A stretch of 42,908 nt of DNA from assembly GCF_000336575.1 (NCBI RefSeq), contig NZ_AOPO01000025.1:1-42908 (forward strand), written 5' to 3'. The stretch is from Vreelandella titanicae BH1 (GTDB taxonomy: Bacteria > Pseudomonadota > Gammaproteobacteria > Pseudomonadales > Halomonadaceae). A program made the translations under genes and the position numbers. Of the stretch, positions 8,945-17,878 are shown in pieces. Below the pieces are notes generated by a model that saw only the letters and a program-made list of their open reading frames with translations, was not told the DNA's origin and did no database searches. Numbering within the stretch: the stretch's first letter is position 1; each line of letters opens with the position of its first letter.

Positions 8945-10063
8945 CTAGGCCACAAGGGGAAAAACAAATACCTGTGAAAGGTCGAGGTGAATATCCACCG
9001 GCTGCCCCTCCGCGGGTAAAAACACCCCAGGTACGCGGGCGTGCAGGTGGGCCTCAAGGCCGTTTCCACCATGGGCACACAGGTGTAGCAGGCTGGTCCG
9101 CCCCAGCAGCTTCGCCATTACCACATGACTATGGCGGTGCTCATCCGCAGGCAGTTCACGCTCAACAATACGCAGCGCCTCAGGGCGAATCATGACCTGG
9201 GCGTCGCTGCCTTCCGCTAGCCCACCGGCCGGCACCCGCCCCACGGGCGTGTTAACCGCGCCGTTATGCACCTTGCCCTGTAGCTCATTGACGTCGCCAA
9301 AAAAGGTCACGACAAAAGGGTCTTGAGGTGAGCAGTAAAGCTCTCGCGGCGTTCCCGTTTGCACGATCCGGCCATCCCGCATTAGCGCGATGCGATCGGC
9401 CATAAACATGGCCTCTTCGGGGTCATGGGTCACCAGCAACGTCGCCGCGCCGACTTTTTTAAGCACGTGCAGCGTATCGTCGCGGATTCGGTCTCGCAGC
9501 CGCGCATCAAGGCTTGAAAACGGTTCATCCAACAGCATTAAGCGCGGAGATGGCGCCAGCGCCCGTGCCAGGGCCACCCGCTGCTGCTGCCCCCCTGAAA
9601 GCATATGTGGGTAAACATCGATATACGCAGCCATACCCAACTGCTCAAGCAGTTTGGCCGCCCGCTCCCGACGCTCGCGAGAAGCTAAATGTTTAAGTCC
9701 AAAGGTGACATTTTCCAAAACGGTTAAGTGGGGGAAAAGTGCCGAGTCTTGAAACGCCAGCCCGACATTGCGTTTCTCCGGCGGCACGTGACGCTGGCCC
9801 GGGCCTGCAATATAAATATCCTCTAAGTAAACGTTGCCCTCTTGCAGCACTTCAAGGCCCGCAGCGATACGCAGCAGCGTTGTTTTGCCACAACCAGAGG
9901 GCCCCAATAGGCAGACCACCTCACCTGGAGCAACGCTTAAGTCCACCCCTTTGACGACCGTATGGCCATCATAAGCGTGGCGTACATTACGCAGGGTTAA
10001 CGCCGAAGAGCCAGGCGCTGCTTCAGCAGCCCTTCTTTCAGTTACCTTTAGAGTTGCCGTCAT
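8945..10063 (-). CDS. Iron ABC transporter ATP-binding protein (FbpC type)
   Basis: A 372-residue ABC ATPase. Walker A is GPSGCGKTT (residues 54-62), the Q-loop is in AFQDSALFP, the signature LSGGQQQR starts at 155, Walker B ends LLLDEP (Asp179, Glu180), and the switch histidine is His213. The C-terminal 130 residues look like the TOBE regulatory domain found in the FbpC/PotA/MalK group. It ends 24 bases from the permease gene, tail to tail, and diverges from the binding-protein gene. Iron specificity is inferred from these neighbours; a relaxed assignment would be a polyamine or thiamine-type importer ATPase. Confidence 0.85.
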   Translation of the reverse strand: MTATLKVTERRAAEAAPGSSALTLRNVRHAYDGHTVVKGVDLSVAPGEVVCLLGPSGCGKTTLLRIAAGLEVLQEGNVYLEDIYIAGPGQRHVPPEKRNVGLAFQDSALFPHLTVLENVTFGLKHLASRERRERAAKLLEQLGMAAYIDVYPHMLSGGQQQRVALARALAPSPRLMLLDEPFSSLDARLRDRIRDDTLHVLKKVGAATLLVTHDPEEAMFMADRIALMRDGRIVQTGTPRELYCSPQDPFVVTFFGDVNELQGKVHNGAVNTPVGRVPAGGLAEGSDAQVMIRPEALRIVERELPADEHRHSHVVMAKLLGRTSLLHLCAHGGNGLEAHLHARVPGVFLPAEGQPVDIHLDLSQVFVFPLVA

Positions 10064-10225
10064 AAATCACCGCTATTAATTAGCACTGTCTGAATAGCAC
10101 TTTCCAGGTGAGCAAACCGCACCTCTAAAAGACTAAACGCGGATTCAGTACATTTGAAAGTTGTTTGCATTCTATTTTTAATTGCCCCGATATGCACGTA
10201 CCACCTTTTGGGTAGGCATTTGCTC

Positions 10226-10254
10226 TTGACTGAAGGCATACGAAACGCTTCAAT
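10226..10254 (+). promoter_or_regulatory. Candidate sigma-70 promoter for the iron-binding protein gene
   Basis: TTGACT at 10226-10231 and TTCAAT at 10249-10254 are separated by 17 bases. The -10 is only a moderate match. The Fur-like site lies just downstream, where a bound repressor would block transcription start. Confidence 0.4.
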
Positions 10255-10268
10255 AACAATGTTAATAA

Positions 10269-10283
10269 TGTAACTTATTATCA
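10269..10283 (+). promoter_or_regulatory. Candidate Fur box upstream of the iron-binding protein gene
   Basis: TGTAACTTATTATCA matches the 7-1-7 Fur consensus TGATAAT-N-ATTATCA at 11 of 14 informative positions, with the right half perfect. It sits 24 bases before the start codon of the ferric-binding protein, in an AT-rich stretch between divergent transporter genes. This fits iron-repressed expression; it has not been tested. Confidence 0.6.
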
Positions 10284-10306
10284 TTCAATAAATAAGGATG
10301 TGCTTG

Positions 10307-11332
10307 ATGAAAACCGTACGCTTTGTTGCTCCGATGGCAGCGATGATGGTGGGCGCTACGTTTGCCGGTCAGGTCGTGGCAGACGAGCTCAACCTTTACT
10401 CCGCACGCCACTACGACTCTGACGAGCGCCTCTACGATGCGTTCACCGAAGAGACAGGCATCGAAGTCAACATCCTTGAAGGCGACTCCGATCAGCTGAT
10501 CGAGCGCATTCAGCGCGAAGGTGTGGCCAGCCCTGCAGACATCATGCTCACCGTCGATGCTGGCCGCCTCTGGCGCGCTGAAGATGAAGGCATCTTCCAA
10601 AGCGTCGAGTCGGACGTTCTCAACGAGCGCCTGCCCGAAGCCATGCGCCACCCTGACGGCCTGTGGTTCGGTTTTAGTCAGCGCGCACGGGTTATTTTCT
10701 ATAACCGTGAAAACTTCGATCCGAGCCAGATCACTAGCTACGAAGACCTTGCCGACCCGCAGTTTGAAGGCAAGGTGTGCATTCGCTCTTCCAACAACAT
10801 TTACAATCAGTCGCTGCTGGCCGCAATGATCGAGCACCACGGTGAAGAGGGTGCTGAAGAGTGGGCCCAGGGCGTGGTCAATAACATGGCGCGGGATCCG
10901 GAAGGTGGCGATACCGACCAGATTCTGGGCGTGGCCAGCGGCGAGTGTGACATCGCCGTGGCTAACCACTACTACTATGTTCGCCTGCTGAAGTCTGATG
11001 ACGACGCCGAGCGCGAAGCCGCCCGCAAAGTGGGTATTATTTTCCCCAACCAGGATGACCGCGGCACTCACGTGAACGTTGGCGGAGCCGGTGTGGTGGA
11101 AGGTGCGCCTAACCGCGAAAACGCCATTCGCTTCCTCGAATACCTGTCTTCCGACACTGCTCAGGAAATTTTCGCCTCCGGCAACAATGAGTTCCCGGTA
11201 GTTGACGGCATCAAGAAAGACCCGGTGCTGGAATCCTGGGGCAACTTCAAAACGGATGACGTGAACATCAGCGTGCTAGGTGAAAACAACCCTGAAGCGA
11301 TCCGCATTTTTGATCGCGTCGGCTGGCGTTAA
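10307..11332 (+). CDS. Periplasmic ferric-iron-binding protein (FutA/FbpA/IdiA type)
   Basis: About 341 residues with a signal peptide cleaved near VVA-DEL (residue 25). The mature part begins LNLYSARHYDSDERLYDAF, characteristic of FutA/IdiA-type ferric-binding proteins, and contains the tyrosine-rich NHYYYVRLL segment whose tyrosines coordinate iron in the family. Two cysteines (in KVCIRSS and SGECDIA) are positioned as in related proteins. I chose the ATG at 10307, with AAGGA eight bases upstream, over one nine bases earlier that overlaps that site. It would deliver ferric iron to the permease and ATPase encoded to the left, and a Fur-like site lies just upstream. Confidence 0.9.
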   Translation: MKTVRFVAPMAAMMVGATFAGQVVADELNLYSARHYDSDERLYDAFTEETGIEVNILEGDSDQLIERIQREGVASPADIMLTVDAGRLWRAEDEGIFQSVESDVLNERLPEAMRHPDGLWFGFSQRARVIFYNRENFDPSQITSYEDLADPQFEGKVCIRSSNNIYNQSLLAAMIEHHGEEGAEEWAQGVVNNMARDPEGGDTDQILGVASGECDIAVANHYYYVRLLKSDDDAEREAARKVGIIFPNQDDRGTHVNVGGAGVVEGAPNRENAIRFLEYLSSDTAQEIFASGNNEFPVVDGIKKDPVLESWGNFKTDDVNISVLGENNPEAIRIFDRVGWR

Positions 11333-11394
11333 GCCCCCCTGCCCGCATTGAAGGAAGAACCTCGCTAGGCAAAAACCACCTAAGTAGAGGCTAG

Positions 11395-11418
11395 AAACAC
11401 CCGCAGCTGCGGGTGTTT
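11395..11418. terminator. Bidirectional terminator between convergent genes
   Basis: A perfect 24-base inverted repeat with its axis between 11406 and 11407 (arms AAACACCCGCAG and CTGCGGGTGTTT). Short T runs leave each end. It serves the iron-binding protein gene on the plus strand and cydC on the minus strand. Confidence 0.8.
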
Positions 11419-11422
11419 TGCG

Positions 11423-13168
11423 TTATAGCGCTTCTAAACATGCTGGCACTGGCGGAAAGCGCCGGGGACGACCATCTTCCTGCATATAGAGGGTACGCAC
11501 CTGACTTTCAGGCAGCTCTAATGGCACGTGGCTAGAAATAACCAGAATCCCATGCTGTGCGCGGCGCACAAGGCTGGTGACGACATGACGCCGAGTTACC
11601 GCGTCAAGCCCGGCTAACGGCTCGTCGAGCAGCAGAATGGGCCGTCGCGCCAGCAGCACCCGTCCCAGGGCGATACGTCTCGCCTGACCTCCAGAGACGG
11701 CTGCTCCATACTCGCCCAAAGGTGTCTCAAGCCCCTGGGGCAACCCTCGCGCCCAGGTGCCTAGCACCAAATCATCAAGAACGCTCCACAGCTCACTATC
11801 ACCGGCATGACGGGCACCAAGGCGTAGATTTTCCGCCAGACTCATGTCAAACAAATCCCACTGTTGGGGCAGATAGCCGACGGCGTTGTGCATTGACCAC
11901 TGCTCAATGGGATAACCATTAAGGCAACACTCCCCGGACAGCGGCAGCAACTCGCCGGCCAATACCTGCAACAAGGTCGATTTGCCACACCCCGAGGGGC
12001 CACGTAAACAGAGTATTTCACCGCTCTTCAACGCCAGGTTGATACGTTGCGGCCCCACCAGTGCTCCAGGCAGGCGTGCTGTTAATTGGCTGACATTTAG
12101 TTGCCAGCTGGGCGGTGTGATTTCAACCTCCTCAATAGCGGCTTGCGCCCTAGGCGCCCCTTCCGACAGGGCATTGAGGCGATTCCGTGCGGCAAGGCTC
12201 GCGCCCAAGGCAAGAAAACTATGGGTCAGTGGTGCCAATATTTCCCCTAATGCCAGGATCGCCAAGACGGCGGCTAACAGCATTGGCACCGTCAAATGGC
12301 TGGCCGCTAACAGTGCTTCTGCCTGCCATAGCACACTAACGATGGCAGCTCCCAGCGCCACCTGCTGCAACGCGGTGGTCAGGCTGGCAAGCAGTTGCTG
12401 GCGCTCCTGATGCGCCAAGTAGTCGGCGTCCCATTTTTTCACTCGTTGGGCCATCTCTGGCCATCGCCCCCACAGCACTAATGAGGTAATGGCTGCCAAG
12501 GGCTCAATCAGTGCCACCCGACGACGCTCAGCAAGTTCGGCACTCTGGCGTGCCTGATCAATACCACGCCATAACGCCAGTAACGGCAACCCCAGCCAGG
12601 CTAACAGCACTCCCGGCAAAGCAGCCCACATCAGGGTGCCACTCAGCCAGTAAAGCCCTGCCATGACAACCACCACCATTAGCCCGGCCCAGCCCCAGGG
12701 CAGGAGCGCCCGTAATACCACCTGATCAAGCTGGTCTATATCGGTCACAAGGCGATGCATAGCGTTGGCCGTGCCGTGGTGAGAAGGACTGGAAGCCGCC
12801 TGCAGTAATGGCTTTTTCCCCAATGCCATGAACAATCGACAACGCAGATCCTTCAGCAACCCTAGCGCGGCATCATGGGACGCTAGGCGTTCACCGTAGC
12901 GCCCGGCCGTGCGCACAATGGCGCACAGACGAATCAGCGCTGCGGGGCGAAAATAGTCGAAACCGAAGGCGGTCGCCGTCATCGTACCGGCAACCGCCGC
13001 CGCGGTAATAAACCAACCCGAGATAGCCAGCAAGCCAATCACAGCCAGCAGCGTGGCGGCGCCTAGCAAGAACGCCAGCGACCAGCCGCCACGCCGAAGC
13101 AACAGCAAATCACGCAGCCGGATAGTGGGAGGTTGTTCTACAGAGGGGGTCTTGTTTAATCGCAGCAT
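11423..13168 (-). CDS. cydC: Cysteine/glutathione ABC exporter subunit CydC
   Basis: A 581-residue half-transporter with an N-terminal six-helix membrane domain and a C-terminal ATPase. Walker A is GPSGCGKST (390-398), the signature VSGGQARR begins at 491, and Walker B ends LLLDEP (Asp515, Glu516). With CydD it forms the heterodimer that exports cysteine and glutathione to the periplasm and is needed to assemble cytochrome bd. The start overlaps the cydD stop by 13 bases, indicating translational coupling. It is the last gene of the cyd cluster and is followed closely by the bidirectional terminator. Confidence 0.95.
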   Translation of the reverse strand: MLRLNKTPSVEQPPTIRLRDLLLLRRGGWSLAFLLGAATLLAVIGLLAISGWFITAAAVAGTMTATAFGFDYFRPAALIRLCAIVRTAGRYGERLASHDAALGLLKDLRCRLFMALGKKPLLQAASSPSHHGTANAMHRLVTDIDQLDQVVLRALLPWGWAGLMVVVVMAGLYWLSGTLMWAALPGVLLAWLGLPLLALWRGIDQARQSAELAERRRVALIEPLAAITSLVLWGRWPEMAQRVKKWDADYLAHQERQQLLASLTTALQQVALGAAIVSVLWQAEALLAASHLTVPMLLAAVLAILALGEILAPLTHSFLALGASLAARNRLNALSEGAPRAQAAIEEVEITPPSWQLNVSQLTARLPGALVGPQRINLALKSGEILCLRGPSGCGKSTLLQVLAGELLPLSGECCLNGYPIEQWSMHNAVGYLPQQWDLFDMSLAENLRLGARHAGDSELWSVLDDLVLGTWARGLPQGLETPLGEYGAAVSGGQARRIALGRVLLARRPILLLDEPLAGLDAVTRRHVVTSLVRRAQHGILVISSHVPLELPESQVRTLYMQEDGRPRRFPPVPACLEAL

Positions 13169-14895
13169 GTCATGACCTCTTTCGATGACAGCTCAATTTG
13201 CCGATCGACCCACTCCAGCCCCGCCGACTCGTGACTGACGATAAGCACGCTACGCCCACGGCTAAGCTTTCCGATCAATGCATTGAGTTGCCAGGCGGCA
13301 TCCGGATCAAGGTGGGCCGTGGGCTCATCGAATAGCCATAGCGCTGCATCACGAAGCAGCAACTGCGCCAATCCCAAACGTTGTAGCTGGCCACCGGATA
13401 GCCCCTGTCCGCGCTCGCCCAGCTGCGTGGCAAGCCCATTACCGCGAAGCAGAATCGGCCACAGGCCAACCAGGGTCAGAACCTCAATAAGCTCTTGATC
13501 TGTTTTATCCGGAGCCGCCAAGCGCAGGTTATCTGCAATGCTGCCAGACTGGATCGGTGGTTGCTGACTGAGGTAGCCAAGCTGGCGTTGCCAGGTGGCG
13601 CGGGGCCACTGGGCAAGTTCGCAACCCTTCGCCTCCAGGCTGCCCTGGTAAGCGCTAAATCCCAACAACGCATGCAAAAGGCTCGACTTGCCCACTCCGC
13701 TTTCGCCCTGCACCAACACCCTTTCGCCCGCCGCCAGCGTGAGGTTAAGCGGAGCCAGACGAAGACGACCGCCTTCACCCCGAACACTCAGCTCGTTACA
13801 CTCCACGGTGAAAGACTCGACGTTTCTCGCTACCGGGGGTAGCGGTGCCTCTTGAGGCTGCCAAGTGTCAGCTTCCAGCAGAGGCGTCAACGCCTGCATG
13901 GCACCGATTGCTTCCGCCCGAGCATGATAGTCAGTGCCCAATTGGCGAAGCGGCGCATAGAACTCGGGCGCCAGCAGTAAAATAAACAGCGCCCCCTGAT
14001 AGGGTACCGGCACCTCCGCTTTCGCCCAGGGCAAAAGGCCAAGCAGCCCTAAGCCGAGATAAAGCGCCACCAAGGCAATCGCCAGCGCGGCAAAAAACTC
14101 CAGCACCGCGCTGGATAGAAAGGCAAGTCTAAGCACCCGCATAGTACGCCCACGGTAGGCGTCACTCGCCTGGGCGACCTTGGTCTCTGCTTGGTCAGTT
14201 GCTCCCATGCGCTGTAGCGTCGCCATCCCACGAACCAGGTCGAGGAAGCGGCCCCCCATACGCGCCAAGGCGACGAACTGCTGCTGACTGGCACCCGCAG
14301 CAGCACGTCCCACCAGGATCATAAATAGTGGCACCAACGGCGCGGTCATTAGCATCAATCCCGCGGCCAGCGGGCTATAAAACGCTACCACCGCCGCTAT
14401 CAGGCAGGGCACTAGTACCGCCAGCAAGCTCTGTACCCGATAGCGGCTAACGTAGCCGTCCAAGGCATCCACCTGCTCCAGCACCTGAGTGGCCAAGGCG
14501 CCATCACTGCCAAATTGGCGCCTAACCGGCCCAAGGTGGCCAAGCTGCGTTAATAACTGGCTGCGTAAGGCGTCACGAGCACGCAGGCTGGCCTGACGAG
14601 ACAGCCATTCCCGGCCAGCGTGGAGAAAAGGGCGTAGCACCATGCAAATGGCCAGCCCTGCTAGCCAAACCGTCGGATGGCCCGGCGACTCCCTACCCTG
14701 CCAAAGCAGTAACCAATGGTGAAAAATAGTGGCCAACAGCCAACTCTGGGCAATCAGCAATACCACGCCGATCATCGCTAGCAGCGTGGCGCCCCGCAAC
14801 CACCAGCGTTGTGGGGCAAGGCAGCGGTTCAGCCGCTGCCGCGGGTCATTGGCTTCAGTCGCTCCGCTCATGCTCGGATTCGCCTTCATAGCCAT
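13156..14895 (-). CDS. cydD: Cysteine/glutathione ABC exporter subunit CydD
   Basis: Up to 579 residues. The membrane domain carries the CydD-like stretches TAPLVPLFMILVG and MRVLRLAFLSSAVLEFF, and the ATPase has Walker A GESGVGKS (397-404), signature LSGGQLQR (from 499) and Asp523-Glu524. It pairs with CydC. The exact start is uncertain: ATG codons at 14895, 14889 and 14871 are all in frame and all lie inside the 3' end of cydX, so translation is probably coupled to cydX; the first gives a 41-base overlap and the last a 17-base overlap. Position and similarity distinguish it from CydC. Confidence 0.94.
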   Translation of the reverse strand: MAMKANPSMSGATEANDPRQRLNRCLAPQRWWLRGATLLAMIGVVLLIAQSWLLATIFHHWLLLWQGRESPGHPTVWLAGLAICMVLRPFLHAGREWLSRQASLRARDALRSQLLTQLGHLGPVRRQFGSDGALATQVLEQVDALDGYVSRYRVQSLLAVLVPCLIAAVVAFYSPLAAGLMLMTAPLVPLFMILVGRAAAGASQQQFVALARMGGRFLDLVRGMATLQRMGATDQAETKVAQASDAYRGRTMRVLRLAFLSSAVLEFFAALAIALVALYLGLGLLGLLPWAKAEVPVPYQGALFILLLAPEFYAPLRQLGTDYHARAEAIGAMQALTPLLEADTWQPQEAPLPPVARNVESFTVECNELSVRGEGGRLRLAPLNLTLAAGERVLVQGESGVGKSSLLHALLGFSAYQGSLEAKGCELAQWPRATWQRQLGYLSQQPPIQSGSIADNLRLAAPDKTDQELIEVLTLVGLWPILLRGNGLATQLGERGQGLSGGQLQRLGLAQLLLRDAALWLFDEPTAHLDPDAAWQLNALIGKLSRGRSVLIVSHESAGLEWVDRQIELSSKEVMTCCD

Positions 14896-14974
14896 TCACT
14901 TCAAGCCACATGGCGTTAAGAATGCTGACGGTGGCCGCCAGCGTGACACCCAAAATCCAGGCGAAATACCACAT
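14855..14974 (-). CDS. cydX: Cytochrome bd oxidase small subunit CydX
   Basis: A 39-residue single-helix protein beginning MWYFAWILGVTLAATVS, which nearly matches the invariant MWYFAWILG start of CydX/YbgT proteins. CydX binds CydA and stabilises the haem site of the bd oxidase in the inner membrane. A strong GAGGAGGG ribosome-binding site lies six bases before the ATG. It begins 12 bases after the cydB stop, and its last codons overlap the start of cydD in another frame. The charged, hydrophilic tail (EGESEHERSD) is typical in being variable. Confidence 0.95.
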   Translation of the reverse strand: MWYFAWILGVTLAATVSILNAMWLEVNGYEGESEHERSD

Positions 14975-14986
14975 ACGATACCCTCC

Positions 14987-16129
14987 TCAGTAAAGCGCTT
15001 TGTCGTTATCACGAATAAACTGCTCGTTCAGGCGTCCACGCATGACCCAGTAACTCCAGGCGGTATACAGCAGCACCAACGGCACGAAGATACACACCAC
15101 CACAAACATGATCTTGAGCGTCAACTCGCTCGCCGTGGCATCCCACATGGTCAGGCTATGGTTGGGGTTCAGCGACGACGGCATCACGAAGGGAAACATC
15201 GTAACGCCCGTTGTGACCACCACCATGGCCATGGCGACAGCCGAACTGGTAAATGCCAGCGCGTGGCGTCCCAGCTTCATGGTCAGCGCGCAGAGCACAA
15301 AACCTAAGACGCCCAGTACTGGCAGTAGCCACAACAGCGGGAAGCGGCTGTAGTTGGTCATCCAGCCGCCAGCACTCACCGCCACGATTTTACCAGTGGT
15401 ATCGTTGTACCCCTGGGTATCGATTACGCTAGTCACTTGGTAGCCATCAACGCCCAGGAGCAGCCACACCCCACCCAGCACGAACAGTGCCGCGCATATC
15501 AGTGCTGTCAGGCTGCCGATGGCCGCACTACGGCTGCGCAGTTCACCCTCAGTTTTAAGCTGCAGCCAAGCCGCTCCATGGGTGACGAACATCAGCAGGC
15601 TCAACAACCCGGCCAATAGCGCAAAGGGGTTTAATAGGCCCAGCAAGCCGCCCTGATACTCCAGGCGCAGATAGTCATCGAACTGGAAGGGAACGCCTTG
15701 CAAGAGATTGCCAAAGGCGACACCAAAGATCAGCGCGGGAACGGCGGAGCCGATCGTCAACCCCCAATCCCAACGACGGCGCCATGTAGGATTTTCCAAT
15801 TTGGAGCGATAATCAAACGCCAGGGGGCGAAGAAAAAGCGCGAACAGTGTCAGCATCAAGGCGAGATAGAAGCCGTTGAAGGCCGTTGCGTAAACAGGTG
15901 GCCAAGCGGCAAACAGTGCGCCCCCTGCGGTGACCAGCCAGACCTGATTACCGTCCCAATGGGGTGCCATAGAGTTGATCATCACCCGGCGCTCCTCATC
16001 GCCGCGCCCGACAACGTTGAGCAAGGCGGCAACGCCCATATCAAAACCATCGGTGACCGCGAAGCCCACCAATAGCACGCCGATCAGCACCCACCAGACA
16101 AACCTAAGGGTTTCGTAGTCCATCATCAT
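14987..16129 (-). CDS. cydB: Cytochrome bd quinol oxidase subunit II (CydB)
   Basis: About 380 residues and about eight or nine membrane helices. The N-terminus DYETLRFVWWVLIGVLLVGFAVTDG is almost the same as in E. coli CydB. It forms the oxidase with CydA and CydX. Three ATG codons stand in a row at 16129, 16126 and 16123. GGGAGG ends only one base before the first, so the third, seven bases away, is the best-placed start and would give a protein two residues shorter. The first ATG overlaps the cydA stop. Confidence 0.96.
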   Translation of the reverse strand: MMMDYETLRFVWWVLIGVLLVGFAVTDGFDMGVAALLNVVGRGDEERRVMINSMAPHWDGNQVWLVTAGGALFAAWPPVYATAFNGFYLALMLTLFALFLRPLAFDYRSKLENPTWRRRWDWGLTIGSAVPALIFGVAFGNLLQGVPFQFDDYLRLEYQGGLLGLLNPFALLAGLLSLLMFVTHGAAWLQLKTEGELRSRSAAIGSLTALICAALFVLGGVWLLLGVDGYQVTSVIDTQGYNDTTGKIVAVSAGGWMTNYSRFPLLWLLPVLGVLGFVLCALTMKLGRHALAFTSSAVAMAMVVVTTGVTMFPFVMPSSLNPNHSLTMWDATASELTLKIMFVVVCIFVPLVLLYTAWSYWVMRGRLNEQFIRDNDKALY

Positions 16130-17697
16130 GCCTCCCGTGCTGGGGTTGAGATTGGATAGTCAGACTCAGCGTCATCATCCAGGTAACCGCTACCGGAGGG
16201 CCCTTTGCGGGCAAAGTGTTGCATCAGCCACATTTCGATGATGACGAAGGTGGTGTAGAGGACGCCAATAGAAATCAGGGTAAACAGCACCTGCTCAGCA
16301 GTCAGGCTGGAAATGGCCAAGTGCACCGGCAATATCTCGCCGATTGCCCACGGCTGACGCCCATATTCGGCCACGAACCAGCCCGCTTCACAGGCAATCC
16401 AAGGCAGCGGTAGGCTGAACAGCGCGAAGCGAAGTAGCCACCGGGACTTCTCTGGCTGACGACGTACGCTATGCCAGAAGGCCAGCGCAAACAGCAACAG
16501 CATGCTAAAGCCCGCGGCGACCATGGCCCGAAAAGACCAGAAAAGCGGCCAAACCTTGGGAATCGACGCTTCAACGGCTTGATCAATTTCGGCAGTGGTC
16601 GCATTGGCTACATCGTCGCTATAGGCACTGAGCAGTAGCCCATAACCGAGATCGCTGCGCACTTCCTCGAACCGAGCCATATCCCCTTCGCGCTCTTCAT
16701 CACTGCGCAAGCGCTGCATGAGAGCGTAGGCCTCCTGGCCATTGACGATGCGCTCGCGGTGCTCTTCCTTAAGCTCTCGAATACCCATCACTTCGGTATC
16801 CAGCGAGCGCGTGGCGATCAAGCCCATCACGCCAGGTATGCGGATGGCAAAGTCGGTATGTTGTTCCGCCTCGTTGGGGAGCCCAAATAGCGTGAAAGCC
16901 GCAGGCGCGGGATGGGTTTGCCACTCTGCTTCGATGGCGGCCAGCTTGACCTTCTGCACGTCCCCCAGCTCATAGCCAGACTCATCGCCCAGTACAATGA
17001 CCGATAGCGCGCTGGCCAACCCGAAGGCAGAAGCAATCGCAAAGCTGCGCCGCGCAAAGGCAATCTCACGCCCCTTGAGCAGGTACCAGCTTGAAATTGC
17101 CAACACGAAAATCGCCCCGGTGACGTACCCCGCTGACACGGTATGCACAAATTTGACTTGGGCGACGGGGTTGAGCAGCACCTCTGCAAAGCTGACCAAC
17201 TCCATACGCATGGTGGCAAGGTTGAGCTCTGACCCCACGGGATGCTGCATCCAGCCATTGGCTACCAGAATCCACAGAGCTGACATATTGGTCGCCAAGG
17301 CCATGAGCCAGGTAACCGCCAGGTGCTTCTCTTTTGACAGGCGGTCCCAACCGAAGAAGAACAGCCCGACCAGGGTCGACTCAAGGAAGAACGCCATCAA
17401 GGCTTCTATCGCCAGGGGTGCTCCGAAAATATCGCCGACATAGTGAGAGTAGTACGACCAGTTAGTGCCGAACTGGAACTCCATGGCGATACCGGTCGTT
17501 ACCCCTAACGCAAAGTTAATACCAAACAGCTTGCCCCAGAATTTGGTCATCTGACGATAAATGGTTTTACCGGTCATGACATAGACCGACTCCATGATCG
17601 CCAGCAGTATCGACAGCCCTAGCGTTAAGGGTACAAACAGGAAATGCACCATCGCCGTAAAGGCGAACTGCAACCTGGATAATTCAACAATGTCCAT
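16126..17697 (-). CDS. cydA: Cytochrome bd quinol oxidase subunit I (CydA)
   Basis: A 523-residue haem-bearing subunit that oxidises quinol and reduces oxygen to water. Visible hallmarks are His18 in the MDIVELSRLQFAF...VHFLF start (matching E. coli His19), the KFVHTVSAGY segment with the second haem histidine, a long Q-loop with charged residues (about 260-380) placing it in the long-loop subfamily, and the GRQPWAIGEILP motif. The ATG at 17697 has GGGAG six bases upstream; the frame is open for 18 more codons, but those lack family similarity. First gene of cydABXDC, with an FNR-type site upstream. Confidence 0.97.
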   Translation of the reverse strand: MDIVELSRLQFAFTAMVHFLFVPLTLGLSILLAIMESVYVMTGKTIYRQMTKFWGKLFGINFALGVTTGIAMEFQFGTNWSYYSHYVGDIFGAPLAIEALMAFFLESTLVGLFFFGWDRLSKEKHLAVTWLMALATNMSALWILVANGWMQHPVGSELNLATMRMELVSFAEVLLNPVAQVKFVHTVSAGYVTGAIFVLAISSWYLLKGREIAFARRSFAIASAFGLASALSVIVLGDESGYELGDVQKVKLAAIEAEWQTHPAPAAFTLFGLPNEAEQHTDFAIRIPGVMGLIATRSLDTEVMGIRELKEEHRERIVNGQEAYALMQRLRSDEEREGDMARFEEVRSDLGYGLLLSAYSDDVANATTAEIDQAVEASIPKVWPLFWSFRAMVAAGFSMLLLFALAFWHSVRRQPEKSRWLLRFALFSLPLPWIACEAGWFVAEYGRQPWAIGEILPVHLAISSLTAEQVLFTLISIGVLYTTFVIIEMWLMQHFARKGPSGSGYLDDDAESDYPISTPAREA

Positions 17698-17780
17698 GAG
17701 TGACTCCCGATGGATAGCGTAAACACACCCTTCGCCCCACCGGGAAGCCACAAACAGCTGCTAACCCAGGCAAAGCGATG

Positions 17781-17786
17781 TGTATA
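17781..17786 (-). promoter_or_regulatory. Candidate -10 element of the cyd operon
   Basis: TATACA on the minus strand, about 85 bases before the cydA start. Transcription from it would begin near 17774, placing the centre of the FNR-like site about 47 bases upstream, slightly further than the usual 41.5. There is no good -35, as expected for an activator-dependent promoter. Confidence 0.35.
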
Positions 17787-17814
17787 AGCTTATTCCTCCA
17801 CCTGAGTCAAAAAT

Positions 17815-17828
17815 TTGATCCTGGTCAA
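17815..17828 (-). promoter_or_regulatory. FNR/Anr-type oxygen regulator site upstream of cydA
   Basis: TTGATCCTGGTCAA on the plus strand (TTGACCAGGATCAA on the operon strand) matches the FNR consensus TTGAT-N4-ATCAA at nine of ten positions. It lies about 124 bases before the cydA start codon. Cytochrome bd genes are commonly controlled by FNR or Anr, which supports the call. Confidence 0.7.
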
Positions 17829-17878
17829 TTCCTTATCTATGCATGTTGCGGTTGCGACAAAATGCCCTTATCACCTGG

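Noticed and set aside
10262..11071. A 269-codon frame antisense to the iron-binding protein gene
   Set aside because: The plus-strand gene has a signal peptide, family motifs and a Fur-like site; the antisense frame has none.
17752..17878. A Spot 42-like small RNA next to polA
   Set aside because: In E. coli, spf lies downstream of polA, so the gap was checked. I see no terminator hairpin with a T run or Spot 42-like sequence; the space is used by the cydA promoter and FNR-type site.
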